Shown here one piece after another: positions 26,659 through 37,223 of a DNA stretch of 64,000 nucleotides. This DNA comes from Segnochrobactrum spirostomi (GTDB lineage Bacteria; Pseudomonadota; Alphaproteobacteria; Rhizobiales; Segnochrobactraceae), in contig NZ_VWNA01000002.1 of the NCBI RefSeq assembly GCF_009600605.1, positions 124,001 to 188,000 on the forward strand, given 5' to 3'. Every line of letters begins with the position of its first letter. The first letter of the stretch is position 1. The translations under genes were made by a program, and so were the position numbers. Under the pieces are notes generated by a model that ran no database searches, had not been told where the DNA came from, and saw only the letters and a program-made list of their open reading frames with translations.

Positions 26659-27225
26659 TCAGGCGGCGGGCGCGGGAAGGTCGGCGAAGGCGCCGGAGCG
26701 GTAGAGCAGGGCGGCCCGTTCCGGCGCCACGCGGGCCGCGACCACGGCGCCGAGATAGATCGTGTGGGTGGTCCAATCGACGGTGCGGGCCACCACGCAA
26801 TCGAACGCCGCCACGGCGTCGGTGAGGATCGGGGCACCGGTCTCCAGCACGGTCCAGGCGCCGGCCTCGAAGCGCTCGGCCCCGCGCACCCCGTGACGGC
26901 CGGCGAACCGGTCGGCGAGCGGGCGATGATGCGCCGCGGTGACGTTGACGCTGAAGATGCCGGCTTCCGCGATGGCGGCATGGCCCTCGGTGGAGCGGTT
27001 GACGCAGACGAGCAGGGTCGGCGGGTCCGCCGAGACGGAGCAGACGGCGGTCGCGGTGAGACCGCGGCGGCCGTCGCCGGACCCGGTGGCGATGATGGTC
27101 ACGCCGGCGGCGAGCTCGCGCATCGCCGCGCGGAACAGATCGGCCTCGACGGGGCTGCGCATCGGTTGCGACGGCGGCGCATCGAACGGGTTGAGGGAAT
27201 GGAGGTCAGCCGGGAAAGCCATCAT
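26659..27225 (-). CDS. Flavin reductase family protein
   Basis: This 188-residue protein of the flavin reductase-like (FMN-binding split barrel) family has AMRELAAGVTIIATGS, TATAVCSVSADPPTLLVCVNR and FSVNV. Such enzymes make reduced FMN for two-component monooxygenases. Its ATG overlaps the stop codon of the livF-type gene (ATGA). The luciferase-like monooxygenases encoded at 32926-34005 and 35005-36078 are the likely users of the reduced flavin. Confidence 0.9.
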   Translation of the reverse strand: MMAFPADLHSLNPFDAPPSQPMRSPVEADLFRAAMRELAAGVTIIATGSGDGRRGLTATAVCSVSADPPTLLVCVNRSTEGHAAIAEAGIFSVNVTAAHHRPLADRFAGRHGVRGAERFEAGAWTVLETGAPILTDAVAAFDCVVARTVDWTTHTIYLGAVVAARVAPERAALLYRSGAFADLPAPAA

Positions 27226-27941
27226 CCGTCGAATCCCAGATAGGCGCTGCGCACTTGCGGGTGGTTCAGCAGGACGTCGCCGGGGCCGGTCAGCGAGATC
27301 TCCCCCGATTCCAGCACGAACGCCCGGTCGGCGATCTCGAGAGCCCGGTAGGCGTTCTGCTCGACGAGCAGGATCGTGACGCCCTCCCGGTTCACCCGCT
27401 TGATCGACTCGAGCACGAGATCGACGATCTGCGGGGCGAGCCCCATGGTCGGCTCGTCGAGCAGGAGAAAGCGCGGCCGCGCCATCAAGGCTCGCCCCAT
27501 CGCGACCATCTGCTGTTCGCCGCCGGAGAGCGTGCCGGCGAGCTGGCGATAGCGCTCCTTGAGGCGCGGGAAGAGCTCCAGCACATGGTCGAGATCGTGC
27601 CGCTTCTCGGCGCGATCGCTGCGGGTGTAGCCGCCGATCTCGAGATTTTCCGCGACCGTCATGCGGCCGAACAGGCGTCGTCCCTCCGGCACCTGGGAAA
27701 TGCCGCGGCGGACCCGCTCGTGGGGCGGCAGCGCGGTGATGTCCTCGCCGTCGAGCACGATCGCCCCGCCGCCGATGGTCCGCAGGCCGCACAGCGCGTT
27801 GAGCACCGTCGTCTTGCCGGCCCCGTTGGCGCCGACGATCGTCACGATTTCTCCGGCGGCGGCCGAGAAGCTGACCCCGCGCACCGCGGCGATCGCGCCG
27901 TAGGTGACGGTGAGGTTCGAGACTTGGAGGTTGACGCTCAT
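27222..27941 (-). CDS. livF: Branched-chain-type ABC transporter ATP-binding protein LivF
   Basis: This 239-residue ATPase has Walker A GANGAGKTT, signature LSGGEQQMVAMGRALM, Walker B LLLDEPTMGLAP and the LivF-typical C-terminal LLVEQNAYRALEIADR. It overlaps the LivG gene and the flavin reductase gene by four bases each. It is one of two ATPases of a complete HAAT-type importer. The accompanying oxidative enzymes argue that the substrate is not necessarily an amino acid. Confidence 0.92.
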   Translation of the reverse strand: MSVNLQVSNLTVTYGAIAAVRGVSFSAAAGEIVTIVGANGAGKTTVLNALCGLRTIGGGAIVLDGEDITALPPHERVRRGISQVPEGRRLFGRMTVAENLEIGGYTRSDRAEKRHDLDHVLELFPRLKERYRQLAGTLSGGEQQMVAMGRALMARPRFLLLDEPTMGLAPQIVDLVLESIKRVNREGVTILLVEQNAYRALEIADRAFVLESGEISLTGPGDVLLNHPQVRSAYLGFDG

Positions 27942-28813
27942 GCCGCCCCCGCTTCCGCGATGCTCGCTTCTTCCGAGAGATGTTCGACCGCCTCGACCTC
28001 CGCCGCCGTCGCCCGGCGGCCGAGATAGGCGGTGATCACCCGTTCGTCGGCCTGAATCTCGGTGGGACGGCCCTCGGCCAAGACCGCACCCTGGTCGAAG
28101 ACGGTGATGCGGTCGGCGATCGCCATCACCACGCGCATGTGGTGCTCGATCAGGATGACGGTCACGCCGAGATCGGAGCGGATGCGCTCGATCAGGCCGA
28201 CGAGCGCGTGCCCTTCGGCAGGGTTCATGCCCGCCGCGGGCTCGTCGAGCATCAGCAATTTCGGCTGTCCGACGAGAGCCCGCGCGATCTCGAGCCGCCG
28301 CTGGTCGCCATAGGGCATGTTGCGGGCGAGCGTGCCGGCGCGATGGGGGATGCCGACGAAATCGAGCATCGCTCGCGCCCGTTCGCGCGCCTCGGCTTCC
28401 TCCGCGCGGTGGCCCGGGGTGCGCAGGACGACGCCGAGAAACGAACTCTTGAGGCGGCGGTGCTCGCCCACGAGCACGTTCTCGATCGCCGTCATGCTCT
28501 CGAACAGCCGGACGTTCTGATAGGTGCGCGCGACGCCGTGGGCGGCCACGCGATGGGCCGGCAATCCGTCGATGCGCGCACCGTCCAGACGGATGATGCC
28601 GGCGCTCGGTTTCACGAACGCGGTGATGCAGTTGAACACCGTCGTCTTGCCGGCCCCGTTCGGTCCGATGATGGCGTGCACGCTGCCGCGGGCGACCGAG
28701 AGATCGACCCGGCGCACTGCCGCGAGGCCGCCGAAGCTCTTGCCGAGCCCCTGAACGTCGAGGAGCGTTTCGGACGCCGGTCCCCGGCTCGGGTGGGCGA
28801 GGACGTCAGACAT
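27938..28813 (-). CDS. livG: Branched-chain-type ABC transporter ATP-binding protein LivG
   Basis: This 291-residue ATPase has Walker A GPNGAGKTTVFNCI, the LivG-specific RTYQNVRLFESMTAIENVLVG segment, a signature region (NMPYGDQRRLEIARAL) and Walker B LMLDEPAAGMNP. The C-terminal tail of about 25 residues beyond the core (AEVEAVEHLSEEASIAEAGAA) is acidic. The gene overlaps livM by eight bases and livF by four, indicating tight coupling. Confidence 0.92.
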   Translation of the reverse strand: MSDVLAHPSRGPASETLLDVQGLGKSFGGLAAVRRVDLSVARGSVHAIIGPNGAGKTTVFNCITAFVKPSAGIIRLDGARIDGLPAHRVAAHGVARTYQNVRLFESMTAIENVLVGEHRRLKSSFLGVVLRTPGHRAEEAEARERARAMLDFVGIPHRAGTLARNMPYGDQRRLEIARALVGQPKLLMLDEPAAGMNPAEGHALVGLIERIRSDLGVTVILIEHHMRVVMAIADRITVFDQGAVLAEGRPTEIQADERVITAYLGRRATAAEVEAVEHLSEEASIAEAGAA

Positions 28814-30473
28814 GAGACGTCTCCTTGGCGTGGGCCGGCCACAGGCCTTCGGCCTTCAGATGCATCATCGCGACCAGAGCGAGCCCATAGAACAGGTAGC
28901 GGAACTCGCCGAACTCGCGCAGCAACTCGGGCAGGCCGATCAGCGCGATCGCCCCGACGACGACGCCGGGCAGGCTGCCGAGCCCGCCGATGACGAGGAT
29001 CGCGAGCACGTTGATCGAGACGAGAAGCTGGAAGGAATGGGGAAACACCGAGCCGATGAGCACGGCGAAGACCGCACCCGCCGCGCCGGCGAAGGCAGCG
29101 CCGACGGTGTAGGCGAGGAGCTTCATCGCGACGAGGTCGATGCCGAGCGCCTGGGCGACGTCCTCGTCCTCCCGCACCGCGAGCCAGGCCCGGCCGATGC
29201 GCGAATGCTGGAGACGCCAGGAGACCAGCCCGACGATCGCCGCGATCGCCAACGCGAGATAATAGAGGTCGGCGGGCGTGTTGAGCACGAGGCCGCCGAT
29301 CCGCGGTCGGGCGATCTCGATGATGCCTTGCGAGCCCCCGAGCACCGGCGCCAGCGCGTCCGAGAGGACGAGGACGCGCACGATCTCACCGAGGCCGAGC
29401 GTCGCCATCGCCAGATAGTCGCCACGCACCCGCAGCACCGGCAGGCCGAACAGGAGGCCCGCCACGGCGGCGAGGGCGACGGCGATCGGCAGCGCGATCC
29501 AGAACGAAACGTGGGCGATGGCGAACGGCGTGTTGGACGACAGCAGCGCGACCGTGTAGGCGCCGACGGCGAAGAAGGCGACGAAGCCGAGGTCCACGAG
29601 GCCGGCGAGGCCGAGCTCGATGTTGAGGCCCATCCCCATCAGGATGTAGAGCGCGACGAGCATCGCCACCTGGGCGACGAAGGCGTTGGTGACGAGCGGC
29701 AGGGCGAGGATCGCCACGATCATCAGCGCGAGGCCGATCCGCTTGCGCAGGGCGATGCTCCGCTCGCTGAGAGCGCGTCCGCGCAGCGCGCTGCGGCCGA
29801 CGCTGAGGGCCGCAGCGGCGAGGCAGAGTACGACAGCGGCGGCGGGATTGACGCCGGAGAAGCCGAAGATCGCCGATTCAAGGCCGCGCAGCCCCGGCAC
29901 GTTGTCGAGGATGCTCGCGAAGACGTCGCGGAACAGGCCCGCCGCGACCGCCGCGGCCAGACCCGCGACGACCGCACGCCGGGCGACCGGGGGCAGCACG
30001 GTCAGGACGCTTCCCGCGAGCCCGAGCATCGCCCCGCCGACGGCGAGGCAGGCGAGCGCCCGTGTGGAGGCGAGCCCCAAGCCGAAGCTGAGCGCCCGCA
30101 CCAAAGCGGGGCTGGCGGCGACCAGGGTGGCGCGCAGATTGACGGACGAGACCAGCAGGACGAGGGCCGCGAGCAGGATCCCGGCGAGGAGCCCGGCCGC
30201 TGCGCCGTGGGCGAGGCGCGTCGCCGCCGGCGCGGCCCCCGCGGCCCGGGCGCCGAACGCCCCCGTCGCGAGCCCGATGGTGACGAGGACCGTCTGGGCG
30301 AGCGTCAGCACGCCCTCGATCACCGGGCGCCCGTCCATGATCGTGTAGGCGCCGACGAGCGCGAATGCGATCGCGGCGAGGCCGCCGAAGAGGCCGATCC
30401 GGAGCGCTTCCGCGAGCGCACCGCCGCGGCGGCGCTCCAGGCGGTAGGAACTGGTGACGGCAGCGAAGGTCAT
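28806..30473 (-). CDS. livM: Branched-chain-type ABC permease LivM with long N-terminal membrane extension
   Basis: This 555-residue membrane protein is larger than the usual LivM of about 300-420 residues. The LivM core starts near residue 245 (IVAILALPLVTNAFVAQ; MGLNIELGLAGLVDLGFVAFFAVGAY; GDYLAMATLGLGEIVR; AWLAVREDEDVAQALGID). The first 240 residues add several hydrophobic segments rich in Ala, Leu and Val with no motif I recognise. It works with LivH as the membrane pore of the importer. The extension keeps the same codon style as the core. Confidence 0.9.
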   Translation of the reverse strand: MTFAAVTSSYRLERRRGGALAEALRIGLFGGLAAIAFALVGAYTIMDGRPVIEGVLTLAQTVLVTIGLATGAFGARAAGAAPAATRLAHGAAAGLLAGILLAALVLLVSSVNLRATLVAASPALVRALSFGLGLASTRALACLAVGGAMLGLAGSVLTVLPPVARRAVVAGLAAAVAAGLFRDVFASILDNVPGLRGLESAIFGFSGVNPAAAVVLCLAAAALSVGRSALRGRALSERSIALRKRIGLALMIVAILALPLVTNAFVAQVAMLVALYILMGMGLNIELGLAGLVDLGFVAFFAVGAYTVALLSSNTPFAIAHVSFWIALPIAVALAAVAGLLFGLPVLRVRGDYLAMATLGLGEIVRVLVLSDALAPVLGGSQGIIEIARPRIGGLVLNTPADLYYLALAIAAIVGLVSWRLQHSRIGRAWLAVREDEDVAQALGIDLVAMKLLAYTVGAAFAGAAGAVFAVLIGSVFPHSFQLLVSINVLAILVIGGLGSLPGVVVGAIALIGLPELLREFGEFRYLFYGLALVAMMHLKAEGLWPAHAKETSHV

Positions 30474-30540
30474 GGCGTCAGACCCTTTCGATCCGTTTCG
30501 GCGCGGGCCGCGCGCCTGTCGTCGGGACGGGGGCGGGGCA

Positions 30541-31631
<1,091 letters not shown>

Positions 31632-31635
<4 letters not shown>

Positions 31636-32867
31636 GGATAGATCCGCTTCGGGTTGGTGCCCGGGGAGAAGCTCGACGGATCGTCGCTGACGAACTCCCA
31701 GATGGCGTAGGTGGCGGCGCCGCAATCGCCGTTGGCGTCGCAGGTCAGCGTGCCGGTGAGGCCGGAGACGCCCTTGCTCGCCATCAGCGCGTCGTGCAGC
31801 GCCTTGCGGCCGATATAGAGGTTGCCGTCCGCGTCGGTCTTGCCCACCGCCTTGATGGCGTCGAGCGCGAGCAGCGTCGCGTCGTAGCCGTAGGCGCTGA
31901 ACCCGCCGATCGGCGCCTCGCCGTACTCGGACCTGAACTTCTCCACGAACTTCGGGAACTGGCTGGAGAAGAGGTCGGTCGACGGCCCGACGATGCGGAA
32001 GCCGACGATGGACGGCCCGGCCGCCTCGATGGTGTTGGCGCTGAAGGTGCCTTCGCCACCGATGATGAGCGTGTTCTTGAGGTCAGGCACCTCCTGCTTC
32101 TGGCGCAACAGGAAGCCGATGCTCGAGACGAAGACCGGGCTGAAGATCGCCTCCGGCTTCGATTGGGCGATGCGGGTCAGCACCGGGCGCAGGTCGGTAT
32201 CGGAGGGGGAGATCGCCTCCGCGGCGACGATCTTGCCGCCCTTCGCGGTGAAATCCTTGGCGAAGGCTTGAACGAGCTGCTCGGTATAGGGGCTACCGTC
32301 GTGAATGGTCGCAGCCGTCTTGAGCCCGAGCTTGTCGTAGACGTAGGCGGCGGTGAACTGGCCGCTCTTCAGGTCGTTCGGCACCGAGCGCAGGAAGCCC
32401 TTGAAGCCGTCCGGCCGATCGGGCGCGGTGAGCGCCGGCGAGGTCGCGCCGAAAGCGATGCTGGAGATGCCGACATTCCACAGGATCGGCGCGCCGACCC
32501 GGGCGCCGCTCGAGCAGCTCGGCCCCACCACGACGACGATCTGACGGTTGCCCGCAAGCTTGCTCGCGGCCGTCTGGCCGCCCTCGGCGGTGCATTGCGC
32601 GTCCTCGCCGATCAGTTTGACGGGGAAGCCGAGCACCGAGCCGCCGGCATCGCCGATCGCGATCTCGGCGCCGCGCAGTTCGTCGATACCCTGGTTGGTG
32701 TCGCCGCCGGACTGCGAGGAATAGCCGCCGATCAGGATCGGCTGGCCCTTCGGAATTTCAACGACGCCGAGATCGTCGGTCACCGGACCGACGGTTTCGG
32801 CGTGGACGCTCGTCGAGGCCAGCAAGGCCGCGGCGAGCGCCCAGGCACGAGCGCTCTTGTTCACCAT
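31632..32867 (-). CDS. Branched-chain-type ABC transporter substrate-binding protein
   Basis: This 411-residue protein has a Sec signal peptide (WALAAALLASTSVHAE) and a LivJ/LivK-type periplasmic fold: ILIGGYSSQSGGDTNQGIDELRGAEIAI, VVVVGPSCSSGARVGAPI and the paired cysteines CTAEG and CDANGDCG. AGAAGGGG precedes the ATG at 32867. It heads the importer genes and overlaps livH by four bases. Binding pockets of this family vary widely; an aromatic, amide or organic acid ligand is as plausible as an amino acid given the oxidative neighbours. Confidence 0.9.
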
Positions 32868-32925
32868 GGTCAACCCCTTCTGGTTTGCGCGGCCGCCTCG
32901 TTGGACGGTCCGTCGTCTTCTGGTC

Positions 32926-34005
32926 TCAGGCTGCGATCGCCGACGGCGTGCCGATCTTGGCGAGCGGTCCGACCTCCCGTTCGACGAGCGGCAGCACTTC
33001 GGCACCGAACCGCTCCAGCGCCCGGCGGGCGCGGGCGACGGGCATGTCCCCGAACTGGAAGAAGCAGTTGTAATGGGACGGATTGAGGTGGCGGATCTCG
33101 GCGACGAGCCGTTCCGCGACATGATGCGGATCGCCGATCAGCAGGTTGTCGACGAAGGTTTCGAGCGGCGGTTCGTCCGGGAGAGCGGGCGCGATGACGA
33201 AGGAGCCGTCGAGCGCGAGCTGCGAGGTGCGCAGGCCATGCACCATGCGGCCGACGTAGCGGGCCCGCTCGCCGGCTTCGAGGGCTTCCTCGCGGCTGTC
33301 GGTGACGTGGATATATTGCTGCAGGGCGACCGGCATGGTCGGCCCGTCGAGCCCGGCCGCGACCCAGGCCGAGCGCACCTGCTCGGCGATGGCGAACAGC
33401 GCCGGAGAGCCCCGCCAGCCCGCGGTGATGAAGGGCACGCCGCCCCATTTCGCGATCGCCTTCAGGATCGGCGGGTGGGGCGAGGTGCAATAGACCGGCG
33501 GCATCGGCTTCTGCAGCGGCCGCACCGTGATGGCCGAATCCGGCACCGAGATGTGCTGGCCCTGGAACGAGACGCGTCCCTCGGCCAGCACCTTCTCCAC
33601 GATCGTCCAATATTCGAGGAAGATCTCGGTCTTCTTCGTCACGTCGGCGCCGTAGCGCTCGAATTCGTAGGCCTGATAGCCGGTGCCGACGCCGAGCACG
33701 GCCCGTCCGCCGCTCGCCTGGTCGAGGAAGGCGATCTCCTGGGCGATGCGCATCGGATGATAGAGCGGCAGCACCACCACGCCGGCGCCGAGCTTGATCC
33801 GGCTGGTGTGGCCGGCCATGTGCGCCGCCGTCATGATCGGCGAGATGCTGATCGAATAATTCGTGAAATGGTGCTCGGCAAACCAGGCGATCTCGAAGCC
33901 GATATCCTCGGCAAGCTTCACCATGGAACGCGTATCGTCGATGACGCCCGCGATCCCGCCCGGGTTATCGCGAAGCCCCATCAGGTTGAAGAGACCAAAA
34001 TGCAT
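32926..34005 (-). CDS. LLM-class flavin-dependent monooxygenase (luciferase-like)
   Basis: This 359-residue luciferase-like TIM-barrel protein starts MHFGLFNLMGLRD and has AWFAEHHFTNYS, KLGAGVVVLPLYHPMRIAQEIAFLDQASGGR and VGTGYQAYEFERYG, the usual flavin-binding shell. Such enzymes use reduced FMN from a partner reductase, here probably the one encoded at 26659-27225. The gene lies between an SDR and the binding-protein gene in a single minus-strand run. It is clearly homologous to the divergent gene at 35005-36078. Confidence 0.9.
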   Translation of the reverse strand: MHFGLFNLMGLRDNPGGIAGVIDDTRSMVKLAEDIGFEIAWFAEHHFTNYSISISPIMTAAHMAGHTSRIKLGAGVVVLPLYHPMRIAQEIAFLDQASGGRAVLGVGTGYQAYEFERYGADVTKKTEIFLEYWTIVEKVLAEGRVSFQGQHISVPDSAITVRPLQKPMPPVYCTSPHPPILKAIAKWGGVPFITAGWRGSPALFAIAEQVRSAWVAAGLDGPTMPVALQQYIHVTDSREEALEAGERARYVGRMVHGLRTSQLALDGSFVIAPALPDEPPLETFVDNLLIGDPHHVAERLVAEIRHLNPSHYNCFFQFGDMPVARARRALERFGAEVLPLVEREVGPLAKIGTPSAIAA

Positions 34006-34050
34006 GACGGTCGGCGCCTTGTGTTGGCGGTTTTCAGCGATAGGAGCGGA

Positions 34051-34782
34051 TCAGGGGATGAAATAGCCGCCGCTGACGGCGATCGTCTCGCCGACCATGT
34101 AGCGGTTCTTGTCGGAGAGCAGGAACAGGATGACGTCGGCGATGTCGTCCGGCTCCGCGGCGCGGCCGATCGGCGCCTGGGCAATGAGCTCGGGCAGGAA
34201 GCCGCCGGCGCGTGCCTTGTCGGTCGCGATCGCCGCCGGCCCGACGCCGTTGATGAGGACGCCGTCGGCGCAGAAGGCGACGCCGAGGCTTTTCGTCAGG
34301 CTCACCACCGCCGCCTTCATGGCCGCGTAGTGCATGTTCTTCGGATGGGCCTTGAAGGCGTCGATCGAGGCGACGTTGACGATGCGCCCGCCGCCGTTGG
34401 CCTTCATGTGTTCGATCGCCGCGACGGAGACGTGGTAGAGCCCCTTCACGTTCACCGAGAAGCTGAAATCCCAGTCGTCGTCTGAAATCTCGAGGATCGG
34501 CCGGCGCGGATAGACGCCGGCACAGTTGACGAGCCCGTGGATGCGGCCGGCACCGGCGACCGCTTCCGCGAACAGAGCCGCGGCGCTTTCGCGGCGGGTG
34601 ATGTCGCCGATCACGGCGAACGCCTCGCCCCCCGCAGCCCGGATCTCGGCAACGGCGGCCTCGGCTGCGGCCGCGTTGAGGTCGAGGACGATGGCCTGGT
34701 CGCCCTGGGCGGCGAGCCCGAGGCACACTGCCTTGCCCAATCCGCTCGCGCCGCCCGTAACAATGACGTTCTGCCCGCTCAT
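34051..34782 (-). CDS. Short-chain dehydrogenase/reductase (SDR)
   Basis: This 243-residue classical SDR has VTGGASGLGKAV (residues 8-19), LVNCAGVYPRRP, catalytic VASIDAFKAHPKNMHYAAMK (Ser and Tyr-x-x-x-Lys), and the C-terminal MVGETIAVSGGYFIP. VLDLNA after the second strand favours NAD(H). It is the first gene of the minus-strand transporter/monooxygenase operon and faces the divergent luciferase-like gene. Its substrate is probably an alcohol or ketone in the same pathway. Confidence 0.9.
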   Translation of the reverse strand: MSGQNVIVTGGASGLGKAVCLGLAAQGDQAIVLDLNAAAAEAAVAEIRAAGGEAFAVIGDITRRESAAALFAEAVAGAGRIHGLVNCAGVYPRRPILEISDDDWDFSFSVNVKGLYHVSVAAIEHMKANGGGRIVNVASIDAFKAHPKNMHYAAMKAAVVSLTKSLGVAFCADGVLINGVGPAAIATDKARAGGFLPELIAQAPIGRAAEPDDIADVILFLLSDKNRYMVGETIAVSGGYFIP

Positions 34783-35004
34783 GGAAGTTCCGAGACTCCG
34801 TGTTCCCCTGGACGCCGTTTGCGCGTCTCTATGGCATCACTGTCTCAATCGGAGCGGCTTCGGTGCAAACGATCAATTCTACTGGATGGATTAGCGGCAA
34901 GCCCCGGCTCGACTTGCGAGAAGCTGAGCTTCTTGCGGAATAAGAACAGCTAATTTGCACACCGATCGGGCAGACCGTAGCGTTCTTTGGGCAGGAGGCA
35001 TGTC
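34783..35004. promoter_or_regulatory. Divergent promoter region between the two oxidoreductase units
   Basis: This 222-base region with local A+T-rich stretches (34855-34900, 34930-34975) separates two divergent operons. The LysR gene two genes to the right is the natural regulator. I see no repeat clear enough to call a LysR box. GGAGG at 34994-34998 is the ribosome binding site that selects the ATG at 35005. Confidence 0.4.
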
Positions 35005-36078
35005 ATGGTCAAACTCGGCCTGTTCAGCCTGATGGGGCTCTACGACCGAAATACCTCGCCGGCGTCGGTGCTACGCACCACGATCGACGCCGTCCGGATG
35101 GCGGAGGATTTCGGATTCGACGTCGGCTGGTTCGCCGAGCACCAGTTCACCAACCATTCGATCTGCCCGTCCTCCCTCCTCATGGTCGCCCATTGTGCTG
35201 CGGAGACCAAGCGCATCCGGCTCGGGCCGGCGGTGCTCGCGCTGCCGTTCTACGACCCGGTCCGCCTCGTCCAGGAGACGGCGTTCGCCGACCTCCTGAC
35301 CCACGGCCGGCTCACCTTGGGCCTCGGCTCGGGCTATCAGCCCCACGAATTCGAGCGCTACCGCGTCGATCCCCACGAGCGCCACGACATCATGCTGGAA
35401 GCCTGGGACATCCTGGAGCAGGGGATGACCTCCGGCGTCGTCGATTATCACGGTGCCTTCTATCAGATCCCGCGCACCGAGCTCTCCATGCGCCCGTTCG
35501 GGCTCGCCATGCCGGAAGTCTTCGTGGCGAGCTGCCACCCGGAGGTGGTGGCGCGCACCGCCCGCAACGGTCACACTCCCTTCATGAGCTTCGGTCATCG
35601 GGGGCTCGCGGCGGCGGTCGCGTTCCGCAATCTCATCGCAGAGCGTTGGCGCGCCGGGGGCGGCGACCCGGCGACGATGCCGCTTGCCGTGCAACGCTAC
35701 ATTTACGTCACCGACGACGAAAACGATGCCCGCCACGCCGCGCGGTGCGTGCGCGATCTCGCCCGCGCCGCGGTGCCGCTGTCGACCACGGCGCCGACCC
35801 GTGATGGGCCGTTCCTGCGCCTGATGCCGCTCAACGACGAGCCGCCGCTGGACGACTTCCTCGACAATGCGGTGATCGGGCCGGCCGATTATTGCGCCGA
35901 GAAGCTGCGCCAGGAGATCGAGGCGCTGAAGCCGACGCATCTCTCCTGCTTCATGGGATTCGCGGGCATCGGCCGGCGCGAGACGCTCGCCTCGATCGAG
36001 CGCTTCGGCTGCGACGTGATTCCGCAACTCGAAGGCCTGCTCGAGCTGCGCGGTGTCGATCTCAAGGATGCGGCGTAA
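35005..36078 (+). CDS. LLM-class flavin-dependent monooxygenase (luciferase-like)
   Basis: This 357-residue protein of the same subgroup as 32926-34005 starts MVKLGLFSLMGLYDR and has VGWFAEHQFTNHS, LGPAVLALPFYDPVRLVQETAFADLLTHGR and LGSGYQPHEFERY. GGAGG six bases upstream of the ATG at 35005 decides the start. It opens a plus-strand unit with the LysR gene 12 bases later. Two related monooxygenases in divergent units suggest either a heterodimer or two successive or alternative substrates. Confidence 0.9.
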   Translation: MVKLGLFSLMGLYDRNTSPASVLRTTIDAVRMAEDFGFDVGWFAEHQFTNHSICPSSLLMVAHCAAETKRIRLGPAVLALPFYDPVRLVQETAFADLLTHGRLTLGLGSGYQPHEFERYRVDPHERHDIMLEAWDILEQGMTSGVVDYHGAFYQIPRTELSMRPFGLAMPEVFVASCHPEVVARTARNGHTPFMSFGHRGLAAAVAFRNLIAERWRAGGGDPATMPLAVQRYIYVTDDENDARHAARCVRDLARAAVPLSTTAPTRDGPFLRLMPLNDEPPLDDFLDNAVIGPADYCAEKLRQEIEALKPTHLSCFMGFAGIGRRETLASIERFGCDVIPQLEGLLELRGVDLKDAA

Positions 36079-36090
36079 GGGAGGCTGGCC

Positions 36091-37146
36091 ATGAAACCGC
36101 AGGATCGTGCCCGGCTCACCGACACCGATGCGGGCCTCGATCCGTCCGATCCCGCGTCGCCGAGCGCCGCCCTGCCGCATGCGGATTTGCCGAACGACGG
36201 AGCCGTCCCGATGGTCGACCCGGTCAACGATGCGGTGGCGGGGCGCGCGAGCCGCCGTCCCCACCGCCTGCCGCCGCTCAATCTCTTCCGTGTGTTCGAC
36301 GCCGCCGCCCGCAACGGCAGCTTCACGACGGCGGCGGAGGAACTCTGCGTCACCCAATCGGCTGTCAGCCAGCAGATCCGGCAACTCGAAGACCTGCTCG
36401 ATGTGCGCCTGTTCCGCCGCCTGCCACGCCGGGTGGAACTGACCCGCGAGGGCAATTCGCTCGCGAGCGCGGTGCGCGAATCCATGGCCCTGCTCGCCCA
36501 TGCCTGCGACCGCATCGCCGATCCGAAGGCGCCGGCGGTGCTCTGCGTCAACGCGCTTCCGTCGATCGCTTCGCGCTGGCTGGTGCCGCGTCTCAAGCGC
36601 TTCATGCAACTGCATCCGCAGATCAAGGTGACGTTGCTCGCGTCCAGCGACCCGGTCGATTTCGACCGGCAGGACATCGACATCGCGATCCGCTGGGGGC
36701 GTGGAAGCTGGCCGGGCGTCCGGGCCGAGCCGCTCGGCCGCGGACGGCTCTTTCCGGTGTGCAGCCCGACCCTCCTGCGCGAAGGGCCGCCGCTCACCGG
36801 CCCCCAGGATCTCACCCGCTACACGCTGCTGCAGGCCGTCAATTCGAGCCTCTGGGCGACCTGGTTCAGCGCCGCCGGGGCGCCGGGCCTCGCCTTCGAC
36901 GAAAGCCTGTTCTTCAACGATGCTGGGCTCATGCTCGACGCCGCCGTGCAGGGCCAGGGCATCGCGCTCACCAGCCATCTGCTCGTCGAGCAGGATCTGC
37001 AGAGCGGCCGCCTCGTCCGCCCCTTCGAGACCGAGATCGAGACCGAAGACGGCTATCACGTTCTGACGAGCCCGGAATTCTCCGAGAAGCCGGTCGTCGC
37101 CGAATTCCGGCGGTGGATCCGCTTGGAGGGCGCCCAGTCCCTCTGA
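36091..37146 (+). CDS. LysR family transcriptional regulator
   Basis: This 351-residue regulator has a LysR helix-turn-helix (FDAAARNGSFTTAAEELCVTQSAVSQQIRQLEDLL, about residues 70-104) and a GcvA-like effector domain (DIDIAIRWGRGSWPGVRAEPLG; GIALTSHLLVEQDLQSGRLVRPF). The 57 residues before the HTH are an unusual, low-complexity acidic and Pro/Ala-rich leader; AGGGAGG supports the start at 36091, but an internal start cannot be excluded. It follows the monooxygenase gene and probably controls both divergent units. Confidence 0.9.
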   Translation: MKPQDRARLTDTDAGLDPSDPASPSAALPHADLPNDGAVPMVDPVNDAVAGRASRRPHRLPPLNLFRVFDAAARNGSFTTAAEELCVTQSAVSQQIRQLEDLLDVRLFRRLPRRVELTREGNSLASAVRESMALLAHACDRIADPKAPAVLCVNALPSIASRWLVPRLKRFMQLHPQIKVTLLASSDPVDFDRQDIDIAIRWGRGSWPGVRAEPLGRGRLFPVCSPTLLREGPPLTGPQDLTRYTLLQAVNSSLWATWFSAAGAPGLAFDESLFFNDAGLMLDAAVQGQGIALTSHLLVEQDLQSGRLVRPFETEIETEDGYHVLTSPEFSEKPVVAEFRRWIRLEGAQSL

Positions 37147-37223
37147 GGGGCGTCCACGCTCACCCGCTCCGCCCTGCCATTCTTGCCTCGCGCGCCATTC
37201 GGCGCGCCCTCTGGAGATCTGCC

